NCBI RefSeq assembly: GCF_036320965.1
Contig: NC_092225.1
Coordinates: 57,419,424 to 57,483,423 of the forward strand
Direction: 5' to 3'
Length of the DNA stretch: 64,000 nt
Source of the DNA: Panulirus ornatus
Lineage: Eukaryota; Arthropoda; Malacostraca; Decapoda; Palinuridae
How positions within the stretch are numbered: the first letter of the stretch is position 1; the number at the start of each line of letters is the position of its first letter. Position numbers and translations under genes: made by a program. The notes under the pieces are model-generated. The model saw only the letters and a list, made by a program, of their open reading frames with translations. It was not told where the DNA came from and did not search any database. Positions 1 to 11,409 of the stretch are shown one piece after another.

Positions 1-130
1 GCCCAGAGTCCCATGAAGGTCTACGGTCTTCAGTCTTACGAAGGGCCTCAGTCTGACGACGCTCTACAACCTACACTCTCGTAACGATGATGGCCTTTAA
101 TGATCCCGGCAGCTAACAGGCCTTAAGCAC

Positions 131-176
<46 letters not shown>
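131..176. repeat. (CA)n microsatellite
   Basis: An uninterrupted CA run of about 23 units. It is not linked to any recognisable element. Confidence 0.95.
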
Positions 177-179
<3 letters not shown>

Positions 180-1439
180 CCTGGTATATACTTGAGAAAA
201 ATCATGCGGTAATGTAATTCTATGGCGTCAGGATGTCAATAAGAGTTTTTATGTCTAAGGCAGACATAGGCAGTGGGAGACATACACACGGAACACAGAA
301 TAACACAACCCCACAAAACATCGTGGCACAGTGTGGTTGACACACTTGGCCACGCTTCTAGGCAGACGTCAGACGAAAATTTTCGTCCTGAATCAACAAG
401 TTGGTCGCTGGCTTTGACGCCTCAGTGGCAGTGGTGTGGCTGAGTATGTTTATGTTAATCTGGAACTCTGTCGTCGTGGAATACATTTCCCTCGGTTTTG
501 GAGGATAAGAAACGTACATAAGTAACTAGTAGCAACTTAACATTGCCGTGTTTCCCCTGGGAATATTGCAACATCAATTGCGCGATAGTTCCACGGCCTG
601 ATGCATCATCTCAGACCTAATGATATGTTATCAGCGATCAATGATACCAGTGATCATCATCCTAAAATAGATTAAGCTTCTGTGCTCTAGATTTCGGGTA
701 ATCGTACGTTTTGTTCGGCGTCTGGGAACATTACCCTGATAACATTACTGTCAACGCACCATTGAACAAAACGTTTTTCCTAATGTAAATTATTATCAGT
801 TTAAAAAAGCTTAAAATTGCACTTATAGAAAACAATTTGGCTTGTTCCTAATATAATAATAGGTCATGATCTACGCAGCTCGTTATATAAACCCCTTCTA
901 CCACACTGGCCTTCCTGGTCACGTCTTCACCTCACAGTGAAGTAACATTATGTCATCATTAGGAGAAGAGACGCCGACATAATTGACCTAATGACCATCA
1001 TATCACTAACTGTCAGCGGTCGGTCCTGAGGTAATCAGTTTTACTCTCTTCCCCATATCCTCCAGTCACCAGTCCTCCTGCCGTCACACCGAGCCACCAA
1101 CCTCCCACACCACTAGACCCAATAAGGAGAGAACCTTTCCATGATGATTTCCCTCACACATAACCTCATACGATCCTCCACAGGTATCCGTCCTTCCCTT
1201 ATATAAGGGCTGGAAGAACTCACGCACCATCTCCCGTGTATCTTCTACACTCTGCTAACACCCCTGTCCTCCCCGCCTCACATGTCTTATATACTCCTCA
1301 TGTTTCTTACGTCTTCTATTTACCTCATGCGTCTTAACTCGACCGGTCGCCTCATGTGTCAGAGCTCCTCCGATCGCCTCATTATTCATACCTTCCCACT
1401 CCCGTTCCATGTTTCCCATCAACTCCTCTCGTTCCATGT
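177..1439. other. Anonymous sequence, no gene seen
   Basis: Mixed-composition sequence with only short open frames on both strands. I recognise no protein domain, RNA gene or transposable element in it. The part from about 1030 to 1430 is pyrimidine-rich on the plus strand, which produces spurious Ser/Leu/Pro-rich frames. Confidence 0.5.
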
Positions 1440-1580
1440 CTTAATTTCCTTTTATATGTCTTTTTCCTTTATGTCTTTATTTTCTTTTTATGTGTCTTTT
1501 TCCTTTATGTTTTTATTTCGTTTTATGTCTTTTTCCTTTATGTCTTTATTTTCTTTTTATGTGTCTTTTTCCTTTACATT
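1440..1580. repeat. T-rich tandem repeat, ~68-bp period, about 2 copies
   Basis: A block built from TTTATGTCTTT, TATTTTCTTTTTATGTGTC and TTTTTCC words recurs twice with a shift of about 68 bases. The Phe/Met/Ser-rich frames across it are a by-product of this composition and are not treated as genes. Confidence 0.7.
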
Positions 1581-2219
1581 TATGAGACTAGTTCCAAGGC
1601 TCCTATCCCGTCTCGACTCTCTCATAACTCCTCCAGGCGGCTCCACATATCACTACACTACCCTACCATACACGTCCTCTACAAGCAAAGGCTGGAACGT
1701 AAAGAGAAAATTGAGACAACAGATGAACCCTAAGACTTCTATCAATCTGTTGATTTTCTGAAGTGCCAACAAGCTACTGTGTGGATTCCCATTCTGTTCC
1801 CTCTTTTAGCTCTGTCACGTAGAGTTCCTTACCATTTTTCTTTCCTTTTCTTCCTCTCTCGCTCTTAGCCGTTACTCCCTCAACACTACAGTATGTACTA
1901 ACTACGAAGCCGATGTAAGCTGTCTGAACGCTACCTTGCAAACTATCCTGGGATCGAACCTGGGGTCATTTCAGTGGACAAACCAGAGAGCCAAGACCGA
2001 GGTAATACCAAGACTAAACAAAAGCTGTCCATCATGCAACACGTTTTCTGTGATCAGTGAGATCCCATGTCGCCTCTTGAGCCTGGGTGGAATTTGGAGT
2101 GGTAGGCTCACGAAGGTTTATTCTGACACCGCTTGACATTACTGACGAAAATTTCCGAAAAGAAATTTATCCTTCGGTTGTCCGCCTTCCTTGTAGTGCG
2201 CTCATGTAAATCATCTCAC
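1581..2219. other. Anonymous sequence, no gene seen
   Basis: No tandem structure, element homology or convincing coding frame was seen. The longest open stretch (1936-2136, plus) has no recognisable motif. Confidence 0.45.
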
Positions 2220-2400
2220 ATTAGACATCTCTTGCTGCGTGAATATAAAGGTATGTTACACCGAGGACATCTGGCGGCGGTGCTCGGATGAATATACGTC
2301 GCACTAGAGACATCTAGCGGCGTGTGGGGAAACTTATGTGCCGACAGAGACATCTAGTAGTGCCGGAAGGAACATATGTTGCCCCAGGGACGCCTCACTG
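2220..2400. repeat. Degenerate ~50-bp tandem repeat
   Basis: The word GACATCTAGCGGCG and close variants recur three to four times at about 50-base spacing. AATATACGT- and ATATGTTGC-like spacers lie between them. Copies differ at many positions, so this is an old array. Confidence 0.6.
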
Positions 2401-2539
2401 GGTCTCGAGTCTCGCACGTTTAACCAGATATATCTATCCAGAATGTTGGGGAAAAAAAAAAAACGGGGGAAAAAGGGACTAAAAAAACGGAAAAAATGGC
2501 TTCTTCTAACAATACATTTTCTATTTATATATTGTGGTA

Positions 2540-2645
2540 GGTTACAGTGATGTGCGTGATCTAGTGTTTGCTGATGACCACGGGGAAAAATGAAACGCGG
2601 TAAGTCCGAGCGCTCTTTCGCGTATATCATCATCACGGGATGTGA
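2540..2645 (-). mobile_element. Degenerate Penelope-like element 3' tail
   Basis: The block resembles, in order and orientation, the tails at 20809 and 51625. It has a GCGTGATC word, a CCACGGGGAAAA-ATGAAAC segment, a TCTTTCGCGT segment and an ATCATCATCA segment. It is more mutated than the other copies: the position matching a hammerhead CTGATGA reads GTGATGA on the minus strand. No coding part remains. Assignment rests on similarity to the other tails in this window. Confidence 0.55.
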
Positions 2646-2699
2646 TTATACATGAAAATACACTCGGACTGATTAGTGTCTCATTCTTCCTCGTGGTTC

Positions 2700-3180
2700 T
2701 CAGCAAATACGTTATCTGGATGAGTATGTTTGAAGGAATAGTGGTTCAAGCAATATTATATAGCTGTGAGGCATGGGCTGTAGATGAGTCTGAGTAGAGG
2801 AATGTAGATGTGTTGTAAATGAAATGTTTGAGGGTAATTTGTGGTGAAAGGTGGTTTGACTGTGTAAGTAATGAAAGGGTAAGAGAAATGTGTGGAAATA
2901 AAAAGAGTGTGGTTGAGAGAGCAGAAGAGAGTGTGCAAAAATGGTATGGACATACGGAGGGAATGAGTGAGGAAAGGTTGACAAAGAGGATATATGTGTC
3001 AGAAATAAGGGGAACAAGGAGAAGCGGGAGGCCAAATTGGAGATGGAAGGTTGGAGTGAAAAATATTTGGGCGATCGGGGCCTGAACATGCAAGAGGATG
3101 ATAGACGTGCACGGGAAAGATTGAACTGAAAAGATGTGGTATACTGGGGTCTACGTGCTGTCAGTGTCATACAGTCCACA
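2700..3180 (+). mobile_element. Old LINE (family L) fragment, RT C-terminus
   Basis: A degenerate copy of the C-terminal region of the L reverse transcriptase. It still shows a CEAWAVD block, REMCGNKKSVVERAEE, EERLTKRIYVSE and GRPNWRWK, which line up with the copies at 4907 and 37449. Two in-frame stops lie in the block after CEAWAVD, and a one-base loss follows the GRPNWRWK block, so it is dead. It ends in the GTGCTGTCAGTG word that follows the L stop codon and lacks the distal 3' UTR and a clear (TA)n border. It is the most diverged plus-strand L piece here. Confidence 0.85.
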
Positions 3181-3419
3181 CTCCCCTGCTGCTGGAAGAA
3201 GCACAGCCTTGGGCTGCATGAGCCCTTAGGAAGAGGTCTTGGGTAACATTAGGTCCTTCTGATACAGTCCCACTTCAACATGCTTATCACTAACTTCTAT
3301 GCATCAACGCTAGACCCCTCCCACCTCAAAGCACTCCTTAACTAACCCCCAAGAATAAATAAAAAGCTTACCCTTGCCTCACACTTCTGTAACCTCTCTC
3401 CGCAAATGCCAGCAACTGA
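3181..3419. other. Anonymous sequence
   Basis: No recognisable gene, element or tandem repeat was seen. Confidence 0.4.
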
Positions 3420-3600
3420 CCAAACACAAACAGCCTTGGCGCGACAATGACCACCAGCCTTAGTACAACAGTTATCAACCTTGATACAACAATCACCAGC
3501 CTTGATACGATAATGATAGCCTTGCTACAACAATGACCAGCCTTGATACGATAATGACAGCTTTGCTACAACAATGACCAGCCTTGCTACAACAAACTGA
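3420..3600. repeat. Degenerate tandem repeat with CAGCCTTGATAC words
   Basis: ACAACAATGACCAGCCTTG and GATACGATAATGACAGC variants alternate about six to eight times at roughly 20-30 base spacing. This is an old low-copy minisatellite. Confidence 0.6.
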
Positions 3601-3852
3601 AATAACCCGACGAGCGCTGTAAAACCCAACTCTGTCATCAACTCCGACACACCAGACATACACCCACCCACACACCAGACATACACCCACACACACACAT
3701 ACACTCCTCGCAAAAACACGAGTTACACTCTCCAGTTTACCCTCTGGACATCACTACAACACTAGAAAAACTCAGTTTCATCATACACCAGAACCTTTCA
3801 TGCCCAAGATGCAACTTACTACTCAACTGCCTCGTTGTTTCTGCACACAAAC

Positions 3853-3888
3853 TCACACACACACACACACACACATACACACACACAA
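3853..3888. repeat. (CA)n microsatellite
   Basis: An interrupted CA run of about 18 units with one CATA break. Confidence 0.9.
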
Positions 3889-3989
3889 CAACACTTTACG
3901 ACTTCTGGTCCTGACCTGTAAATGTGGCTAGCTACCTGAGTGCCATAGGAACCTCGTAAGGACCAAAGGGCCTCCTGGGGCAAGAAAGT

Positions 3990-4850
3990 GCTTGTCTGCT
4001 GTTTCCTACTTCAGCGAAGTAGCGCTAGGAACACAGGATAAATAACCTCATTTGCTCATATCTACTCTGTAGCATTCGTGCCTAATGCACCGAAACTAAA
4101 GCCTCCTGTCCACAGCTAAACGCCACAAACCTTTCAGTGGTATCCCATGGCCACTTCATATGCCCTGTTTCAACCCAGTGACAGCAAGTCACCCCCTGTA
4201 TACCACATTTCTCTGATTCTCTCTATCCCACGCACGCCTTTCACCCCACTGCACGACAAAATTCTAAGTGCTCAAAACTTCCTTCACTCCACCATTTCAT
4301 CTGCTTATCGGTCTTATCTGCATTCCCTGCAAGGATTACGCATACAGTCTTATTCTCTCTTTCAGTATCATCTCAACTTTCTTATCTCGCCTCACACGAA
4401 AATTTTCTCTAACGCCCACAACCTACTTTTTCCCTTGCCATACATTTCATCCGATGTTCATTTACTTTTAGCCATTTTTCAGCCAATTTCTCTTTGTACC
4501 TCCACACGGAAGCCTCTTTTCCAAACCCGCTCACTTTTTACCACCCTTTCCCTACTCACATCATTCCTTCTTCACCTAAAGCTTTTACAAACTTTCACGC
4601 TTGCCTCTACCAAGAAGTTATCAGACATCCTACCAGCAACCATCTTAGCACATTCACATCCAAAAGTCTCTTCCTTTGTACGCCAGTCAGTACACAACTT
4701 CATTTCCTCTCCTATATTTACGTACACAGCTGTGTGTGTGTGTGTGTGTGTGAGTGTGTGTGTGTAGGAAGTCTTTTTAAACCATGTGGAATGGCAAATA
4801 CAAATCGCGAAGCACTGGTAATGACGGCTGACTCATGTAATTCAGTTATT
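3990..4850 (-). mobile_element. Old LINE (family L) copy, endonuclease remnant joined to 3' end
   Basis: Read on the minus strand, 4310-4850 gives a decayed apurinic-type endonuclease C-terminal region of the kind carried by LINEs: a STWFKK block, then (after a CA expansion) TDWRTKEE, and AGRMSDNFLVEASVKV. The SDN at 4614-4628 sits where EEP endonucleases have catalytic SDH, so the last catalytic His is lost. Several stops follow. At about 4280-4310 the similarity jumps to the L 3' end (post-RT region, then 3' UTR to about 3990), so nearly all of the RT is missing. The 3' UTR is of the long type and includes a CAGCGAAGTAGCGC motif. The order shows an internal deletion or a join of two fragments. 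The EN call is from motif memory. Confidence 0.7.
4731..4766. repeat. (TG)n microsatellite inside LINE endonuclease remnant
   Basis: A TG run with a single GA break. It interrupts the decayed endonuclease frame of the surrounding minus-strand LINE copy. Confidence 0.9.
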
Positions 4851-4851
4851 T

Positions 4852-4853
<2 letters not shown>

Positions 4854-4906
<53 letters not shown>
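4854..4906. repeat. (TA)n array at 5' junction of LINE copy
   Basis: A pure TA run separating anonymous sequence from the 5'-truncated L copy that starts at 4907. Confidence 0.95.
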
Positions 4907-4910
<4 letters not shown>

Positions 4911-5525
4911 GAGGTAAGTTTGAATGGAGAAAAACTGGAGGAAGTAGAGTGTTTTAGATATCTGGGAGTGGATCTGGCAGCGGATGGAGCCATGGAAGCG
5001 GAAGTGAATCATAGGGTGGGGGAGGGGGCGAAAATCCTGGGAGCCTTGAAGAATGTGTGGAAGTCGAGAACATTATCTCGGAAAGCAAAAATGGGTATGT
5101 CTGAAGGAATAGTGGTTCCAACAATGTTGTATGGTTGCGAGGCGTGGGCTATGGATAGAGTTGTGCGCAGGAGGGTGGATGTGCTGGAAATGAGATGTTT
5201 GAGGACAATGTGTGGTGTGAGGTGGTTTGATCGAGTAAGTAATGTAAGGGTAAGAGAGATGTGTGGAAATAAAAAGTGCGTGGTTGAGAGAGCAGAAGAG
5301 GGTGTTTTGAAATGGTTTGGGCACATGGAGAGAATGAGTGAGGAAAGATTGACCAAGAGGATATATGTGTCGGAGGTGGAGGGAACGAGGAGAAGTGGGA
5401 GACCAAATTGGAGGTGGAAAGATGGAGTGAAAAAGATTTTGTGTGATCGGGGCCTGAACATGCAGGAGGGTGAAAGGCGGGCAAGGAATAGAGTGAATTG
5501 GATCGATGTGGTATACCGGGGTTGA
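4906..5525 (+). pseudogene. LINE reverse transcriptase C-terminal fragment
   Basis: About 205 codons remain open, from WEVSLNGEKLEEVE through CFRYLGVDLAADG, TMLYGCEAWAMDR, REMCGNKK, EERLTKRIYVSEVEGT and RPNWRWKDGVKK to VYRG and TGA. This is the part after the RT catalytic core (thumb and C-terminal domain) of a LINE polyprotein. The RT palm with FADD and the endonuclease are absent, so it cannot make an active enzyme. The frame reads back into the (TA)n as Ile-Tyr repeats, which are not real protein. No internal stop suggests a fairly recent insertion. Confidence 0.85.
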
Positions 5526-5978
5526 CGTGCTGTCAGTGGATTGAATCAGGGCATGTGAAGCGTCTGGGGTAAACCATGGAAAGTTGTGTGGGTCCTGGAT
5601 GTGGAAAGGGAGCTGTGGTTTCGGGCATTATTGCGTGACAGCTGGAGACTGAGTGTGAACGAATGGGGCCTTTGTTGTCTTTTCCTAGTGCTACCTCGCA
5701 CACATGAGGGGGGAGGGGGATGGTATTCCATGTGTGGCGAGGTGGCGATGGGAATGAATAGGGGCAGACAGTGTGAATTGTGTGCATGGGTATATATGTA
5801 AGTGTCTGTGTGTATATATATGTGTACATTGAGATGTATATGTATGTATATTTGCGTGTGTGGGCGTGTGTGTGTGTACATTGTGTATGGAGTGGGTTGT
5901 GCCATTTCTTTCGTCTGTTTCCTTGCGCTACCTCGCAAACGCGGGAGACAGCGACAAAGCAAAAATAAAAAAATAAAA
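4907..5978 (+). mobile_element. LINE (family L), 5'-truncated copy with long 3' UTR
   Basis: The copy begins abruptly inside the RT C-terminal region next to (TA)n, runs to the stop at 5523-5525, and continues through a 3' UTR of about 450 bases. It ends at GACAAAGC followed by an A-rich tail and another (TA)n. The UTR carries the tail motif twice: an inner GTGCTACCTCGCACAC at about 5690 and a terminal GCGCTACCTCGCAAACGCGG at about 5925. Copies at 11406, 22107, 35840, 36788 and 47931 have a shorter UTR without the inner block. (TA)n on both sides suggests insertion into such an array. Confidence 0.9.
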
Positions 5979-5981
5979 ATA

Positions 5982-6039
<58 letters not shown>
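5979..6039. repeat. (TA)n array at 3' junction of LINE copy
   Basis: A TA run directly after the A-rich LINE tail, with one GT break near its start. Confidence 0.95.
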
Positions 6040-6043
<4 letters not shown>

Positions 6044-6102
6044 CCATGGATGATTGTGTGGGTTGGGTCACCAACCGACTACCTTGCGTATTCCAAAATC
6101 CC

Positions 6103-6103
6103 C

Positions 6104-6147
<44 letters not shown>

Positions 6148-6153
6148 AACCCA

Positions 6154-6209
<56 letters not shown>
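6103..6209. repeat. (CA)n microsatellite, compound
   Basis: About 107 bases of CA units with short CATACAAACC and CAAACA interruptions near the middle. Confidence 0.95.
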
Positions 6210-6210
<1 letters not shown>

Positions 6211-9200
6211 CGACAGACATTCTGTACAAATGGTGCTTCATTTTTAGATTTAGTTCGACTGCCGGTCCTGCACTAATACCAAATGAATGGAAAAGTCAAG
6301 TCTGTTTACTTTGACAAGGCATACCAACCGAAAGAAAAGGTCAACCACGATACTTGGGCAGGTTAATGACACCGTAAGGAAAGAAGTGGCAAGATTCACC
6401 TTCTGAACTTAATGCTATCGGCCAGACAGGAGTTACAGATTGTAAAATTCAGGGTCCAATTACGATGAGCTAGGTATCCTAACAGACGCTCTCCTACGTA
6501 CATTTGTCATTGGAATGAATATTTCAACATGGGGATATCACGCACGAATCATTATGTACAATGGTACAATGCGCGAAACCTGGCAGCCCTAACCCTCGTT
6601 CCTGTTCTGGACAGATATGATAATAGCGGAGCACGATCCCCCACACACCAGCTGAGGGGCAGGTGTGAGTGTAGCTGGGTAAGTGCTGGCTACCATTACC
6701 ACAACACTGAGGTCCGTTTGCTGCCAGTTATTAGCCATATGGCTGCCAGCTGGTGGGAAGATCTGGGTTACATAATGATTTTCACATTAGTTGATTTGAA
6801 AAGTTTGGCGCGCGATCTTGAACAAACAGTTCCTCGATATTTTTAATGGCAGTCATGGGAAATATTGTACTTCATGTACTGTTCTAAAATCGAATGTGGG
6901 TCATGTATACAAAAGTGCACATAACTTATCTATACCATATTTCAACCTCAGTCTCACAACTGTTATAAAGAATGTTATAGGGGGAGGGTTATGAAAAGAT
7001 ATACCTGGCAATATCAAACATGTTTTTCGTCACAAAACAAACATCACTTTGGGTCATCAATAGTAATAAAGTCTCACCCCGTGCATAACAGATGGTACTT
7101 CCAAGTGAGTGAAATTCTGTAAGACTTAAGAGCAAAATGTTGCAAGTAACTGGTGTGGTCTGTGGAAGAGACACCGCTAAATCAAGCACAACACAAATGA
7201 ATATTTGCTAACGTTATCACCAACGCAGTAAAGACACCCTTAATCTTTTTCAACCATTCTTTTTTTCTCTCATTTTTCAAGGCACCAGTATGTCGATTTG
7301 CATATCATTCTGATGAAAAGAATCAACTTTTTTCTTCTATCTTTTTCTCGTACACGACGACGAACGTGGCGGTGTTTTGATGACGGGGCGTAAAAGTGAG
7401 GGTTGTGCTCGGGGGAAGAAAAGGCCAAGTTGATTCAATTTGCTGGGATCAATTCAGATCGGGTTGGTCTTAGAATTAGTTTATGAAAGTGTTTTTTATG
7501 AAGAGTGTCATCATACGGGCGTTCTCTGATTTCTCGTTCGTATGTTCTGTGTACACTATTAGGCTTATTGACGAAGTCTAATCAAAATTTGTTACTGAAG
7601 TGTTATTTCACATCAATATCAAAAGATAAACTCCATGTTCTCTACTGGTCATGATAGCTAGTCCATTAGAGTAAATGTTACTGCTGGGTTTTTTAATAAC
7701 AGGCGGGATTATGGTGATGGGGGAAGTTTATAGTAATGGGTGGGTTACTGTAACAGAAGTGGGCTGTGGCATTGTGTCGGGGATTGTATATGCATCTGTG
7801 ACGTTACTGTGATGTGTGAGGACACAACGGTACGAGGCTCTTACATGACTCCATATGGCTATACAGGTACGTGGGAGTTGCTCTTAAATGCACGATAACG
7901 AGACCAACTTATTGGCTTGACACGTGGGGTTGGGATGGCTATGGACGAGGCATGTGTTCCCAGGATGCACTTCGAGGCACAGGTAACCTAAGGTAAATAA
8001 AACCCGTTGCCCATTGACTCAATCTACTTTGGTAAGTGATGCCGGTGGGTGGATGATGGCGGCATTCTACAAATATGGACAACATTATTGAATTACGATG
8101 TCGAGGGGCTGTCACCTGGTCTTTACTGATGACTTCAAGGCGATTGTTAGTGTCGCTAATAGTTCCCTGACGTTGGCGTGGTTGTGATAGTTGGTTTTGA
8201 AGCATCTTACCTCACCATCACACAACCTATTGATGGGAGTTTGACAAATGCCACAGAACTATGCACAAATTAAGTTTTCTTGCATCCTTAACAAATTATA
8301 CGATAATATTTCTGAGTTTCTTATCGAATCACAACGATTACTCATCCCAATGAACAGTATCTTTCATAATTATGTTGATTCACATTCTTATCTTTCAGAT
8401 AATTATGTTACCTGCTCCCATTCTTTGTGATCAGCCTATTGAGTTATTAAATCATCCAAACACACATCGATTTCTAACACGACAATAACTACTTTCTTTA
8501 CACTTACATGGAATTCATTACAAATCTAATTTGATACGTATGTATACGAGTCCTAGAACATGTATGTCATGGTCAGGAGAGAACAGAAAGGGTAATTAAT
8601 GAAGATCTTGATTTAGGAAACACGTAAAAGCAGAAGTTAATGATTGAGAAAAAAAAGTGAAAATTGTAACTAAGAAAAGAGACAAAGTGTGGATGGTAAT
8701 CATGAACAAATGTTAAACAGAAGATGAGGATCAAGAGAGAATCAGGAATTGACAGACGAAAGTGTGATGACGGAGAAGAATATGAAGAATATTAAACACA
8801 GAGAATATAAAGTGAAGTATCTATAGATACAGACCAAATGTACGTATATATACACTTTCCAATATTCATTTCAGGAAAAAGAAGATATTGGTAACCTCTT
8901 CCAATTCCATAAGCACAAATACTCGCAGTCGTGGATCCTATCATATGTTTTACAATTCATTGTTGAGCGAGATCACAATTCTCTTGCTGCTGGTACAGTT
9001 ATGATCGCCTATCTAACCTGACCCCCAGGAGGTGCATAGAACAGCAGACGATGAAGCCCGACGCAGACCAGGTGCCGAAGACTCTTAGAGAGGATCAGGT
9101 GTGGTAAGCATTCGTGTATAAAGGAGGGGAGTTGAGCTGGACGGGTGCAGGAGTGTGAACACAGCGGCCACAGCGATCTGGGTGCAAAAATATAATCCTT

Positions 9201-9427
9201 AGGATTATATTTCTGTGTTCATGTAACGACTATTTTCAGGCGAGGGAGTGGAGGCGAACCAGGTCACTCCAGGTTGTAAAATACTGAATGCAATGTCTCT
9301 TGCGATATTAATTTCATATCCTGTAAGCACAAAGTGAAACGGGGTCACTCGTCCGTTCACCGTCCTTATGACCTTACTGTTGGTGTGGGAATGAGTTGGT
9401 AGATTAAAGCGATGTGAACATCGTATC
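6210..9427. other. Anonymous 3.2-kb stretch, no gene seen
   Basis: Only short open frames occur (longest 105 codons at 6529-6846, plus). None has a recognisable domain, signal or repeat. Composition is mixed, with an A/T-rich part from about 8430 to 8900. I found no tRNA-like boxes, LINE words or PLE words here. It may be intron or intergenic DNA. Confidence 0.4.
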
Positions 9428-9428
9428 A

Positions 9429-9459
<31 letters not shown>
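9428..9459. repeat. (TA)n array
   Basis: A short TA run with one CA break that borders the S1 element on its left. Confidence 0.9.
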
Positions 9460-9695
9460 TTTTCTTTTCTTTTAAACTATTCGCCATTTCCCGCGTTAGC
9501 GAGGTAGCGTTAAGAACAGAGGACTGGGCCTTTTTTTAGAATATCCTCACCTGGCCCCCTCTGTTCCTTTTTTTGGAAAATTAAAAAAAAACGAGAGGGG
9601 AGGATTTCCAGCCCCCCGCTCCCTCCCCTTTTAGTCGCCTTCTACGACAAGCAGGGAATACGTGGGAAGTATTCTTAATCCCCTATCCCCAGGGA

Positions 9696-9697
<2 letters not shown>
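9460..9697 (-). mobile_element. Short interspersed repeat S1 (LINE-tail SINE candidate)
   Basis: On the minus strand it starts CCCTGGGGATAGGGGATTAA and passes a GTAGAAGGCGACTAAAAGG block, a GGCTGGAAATCCTCCCCTC block, an internal T-run and TTAACGCTACCTCGCTAACG. It ends GGCGAATAGTTTAAAAG plus an A/G-rich tail. The same ~235-bp unit recurs at 23025, 32744, 51945, 52202, 52509, 53050 and 62364. It has no open frame, so it must be non-autonomous. Its terminal GCTACCTCGC-AACGCGGGA motif is shared with the LINE L 3' end. (TA)n lies on both sides. Confidence 0.85.

Positions 9698-9767
<70 letters not shown>
9698..9767. repeat. (TA)n array
   Basis: About 35 uninterrupted TA units on the 5' side of the minus-strand S1 element. 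Confidence 0.95.
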
Positions 9768-9771
<4 letters not shown>

Positions 9772-10832
9772 GAGGTAATATCTACTAATACTGCGTAGTT
9801 GCGACTACATTCAAATTTTCATAGATACGGATAAATTATATTTCTAGGTAAACAATGTCGACTGCTTCTCCGGCAATACTATAAACGCAATACGGTGTTG
9901 CTTATTCTCTAAGTTGAAGCTGCACAGTAAAGCTTCATATGACGTCGTCTAATCAGAAAACGTAAATGTTGTTCTTTATCGAGCGGGAGGTAGTTAAAGA
10001 GACACGAGTACACACCTACTAAATGAAAGAGTGACTGTCTTACTACCGTCTTCTGAAGTCTTCCTCACCTCTCCCGGCTGGCCACCAGACCCACATCTCC
10101 CTAAGCACACACACACACACACACCAGAGTCGTGTTGCTAGTGAGGAGGAATCTCTGGCAAGCTGAGCCCACTCTCTTTCTACACTGTTTACCTTACTCG
10201 AAAAAAGAAAAGAAGCTGAAGAAGGAGACCAAAGACTTCACAAATCTTTATCTGAGCATCTCACTATTCAAGGCTGAATCAGTCTCATTTCATACCCACC
10301 AATGGGGGGAAGAAAGAGTCTTACTTCGAATAACGGCAAAGTAGTTTTTCCCTGAACTGATTAGTTAACACATGGTCGGAAATCGCCAGACTCAGCAGCG
10401 GAGACACTTCACAAAAAAAGGCCACATAAATATTCACTTCCAACCCCATGACATGACTCTCATCAGTGCCTCAGCACGTATAAACTTCCCGGTGTGTTTC
10501 TCCTTCGTTTCTGATCTCGTCCACGCCCATGAAACAGTCTGGAAAGAGCCTGATGGTCTCTGTAACTGTATGTTTCTCTTTGTATCAACGCTTACATTAT
10601 GTATAAGCGACACCCCGCTCGTGGAGGTGACGAAGTGTTTGGGTTTTAGGGCACGTAGTTGCATTAATATGCATTCTAACTGGGGAACAATTTACATTTT
10701 TGTTTGCATTCGCTATAACGCATGACTGCTGAATGTGGGAGAGTTCAAATTTATAGCAAATATATGTATTAGGCAAAGAAAAATATCATGTAGAATTTTA
10801 TTTTCAAACTGATGCGCTCTGTTCTGGTCGCT

Positions 10833-10835
<3 letters not shown>
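9768..10835. other. Anonymous sequence
   Basis: It contains a short (CA)7-8 run at about 10108-10123 and several short frames. The longest (10372-10725, plus, 117 codons) shows no domain I recognise. No element homology was seen. Confidence 0.4.

Positions 10836-10891
<56 letters not shown>
10836..10891. repeat. (CT)n microsatellite
   Basis: About 28 uninterrupted CT units. Confidence 0.95.
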
Positions 10892-10897
<6 letters not shown>

Positions 10898-10945
10898 TCT
10901 CTGAGTGATAACAAAGAGTACATCTTCGTGTAAGGTGATGATTAG

Positions 10946-10977
10946 GAAGAAGAAGAAGAAGAAGAAGAAGAAGAAGC
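10946..10977. repeat. (GAA)n microsatellite
   Basis: About ten AGA/GAA triplets in a row. Confidence 0.9.
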
Positions 10978-11039
10978 GAGACGGTGTCATAAACAGATAA
11001 GTCAGTCTTCGAGGAAAAGAATGACATAATCCTAGTCTT

Positions 11040-11182
11040 GCGCCTTCCTCTCTTCCATATCTTGGAAAGTAATACGGAAGGGGAGGATTTCCAGATCCCT
11101 ACACCCGTCCCTTCTTAGTCACTTTTTACGACAGGCAGGAGTTACGTAGGAAGTACTCTTTCCACCATATTCCCAGGGATAT
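11040..11182 (-). mobile_element. Diverged S1 fragment
   Basis: The minus strand gives a 5' start with CCCTGG-AATATGG and a diverged form of the GGCGACTAAAAGG and GGCTGGAAATCC blocks (GGGGAGGATTTCCAGATCCC on the plus strand). The 3' tail motif is missing. It is clearly older than the other S1 copies. Confidence 0.7.
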
Positions 11183-11204
11183 GTAAATATACATATTACT
11201 ACTT

Positions 11205-11330
11205 TTTCTTTCCATACTTGATATCCATTTCCCGCACTGGCGAGGTAGCGCTAGCAAACAGACAGATACATATACATACAAGTATATATACATATTCATA
11301 CTTGTCCGCTTTTATCCATTCCCGAAGCGA

Positions 11331-11335
<5 letters not shown>
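11205..11335 (-). mobile_element. LINE L 3' UTR fragment
   Basis: The ATTTCCCGCACTGGCGAGGT motif is the reversed L tail. It is followed by ACATATACATACA-rich UTR sequence and CATATTCATACTTG-CCGCTTT, which match the long-type UTR at 62740. Only UTR is present. It lies directly before the (TA)n that borders the larger L copy at 11406. Confidence 0.7.

Positions 11336-11336
<1 letters not shown>

Positions 11337-11405
<69 letters not shown>
11337..11405. repeat. (TA)n array at LINE 3' junction
   Basis: About 34 TA units between two minus-strand L pieces. Confidence 0.95.

Positions 11406-11409
<4 letters not shown>

Noticed and set aside
1255..1761. Phe/Ser/Met-rich frames near 1.3-1.7 kb
   Set aside because: They arise from the T-rich tandem repeat at 1440-1580.
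6046..6314. Thr-His repeat frames over the CA array
   Set aside because: Pure (CA)n translation, with no protein context.
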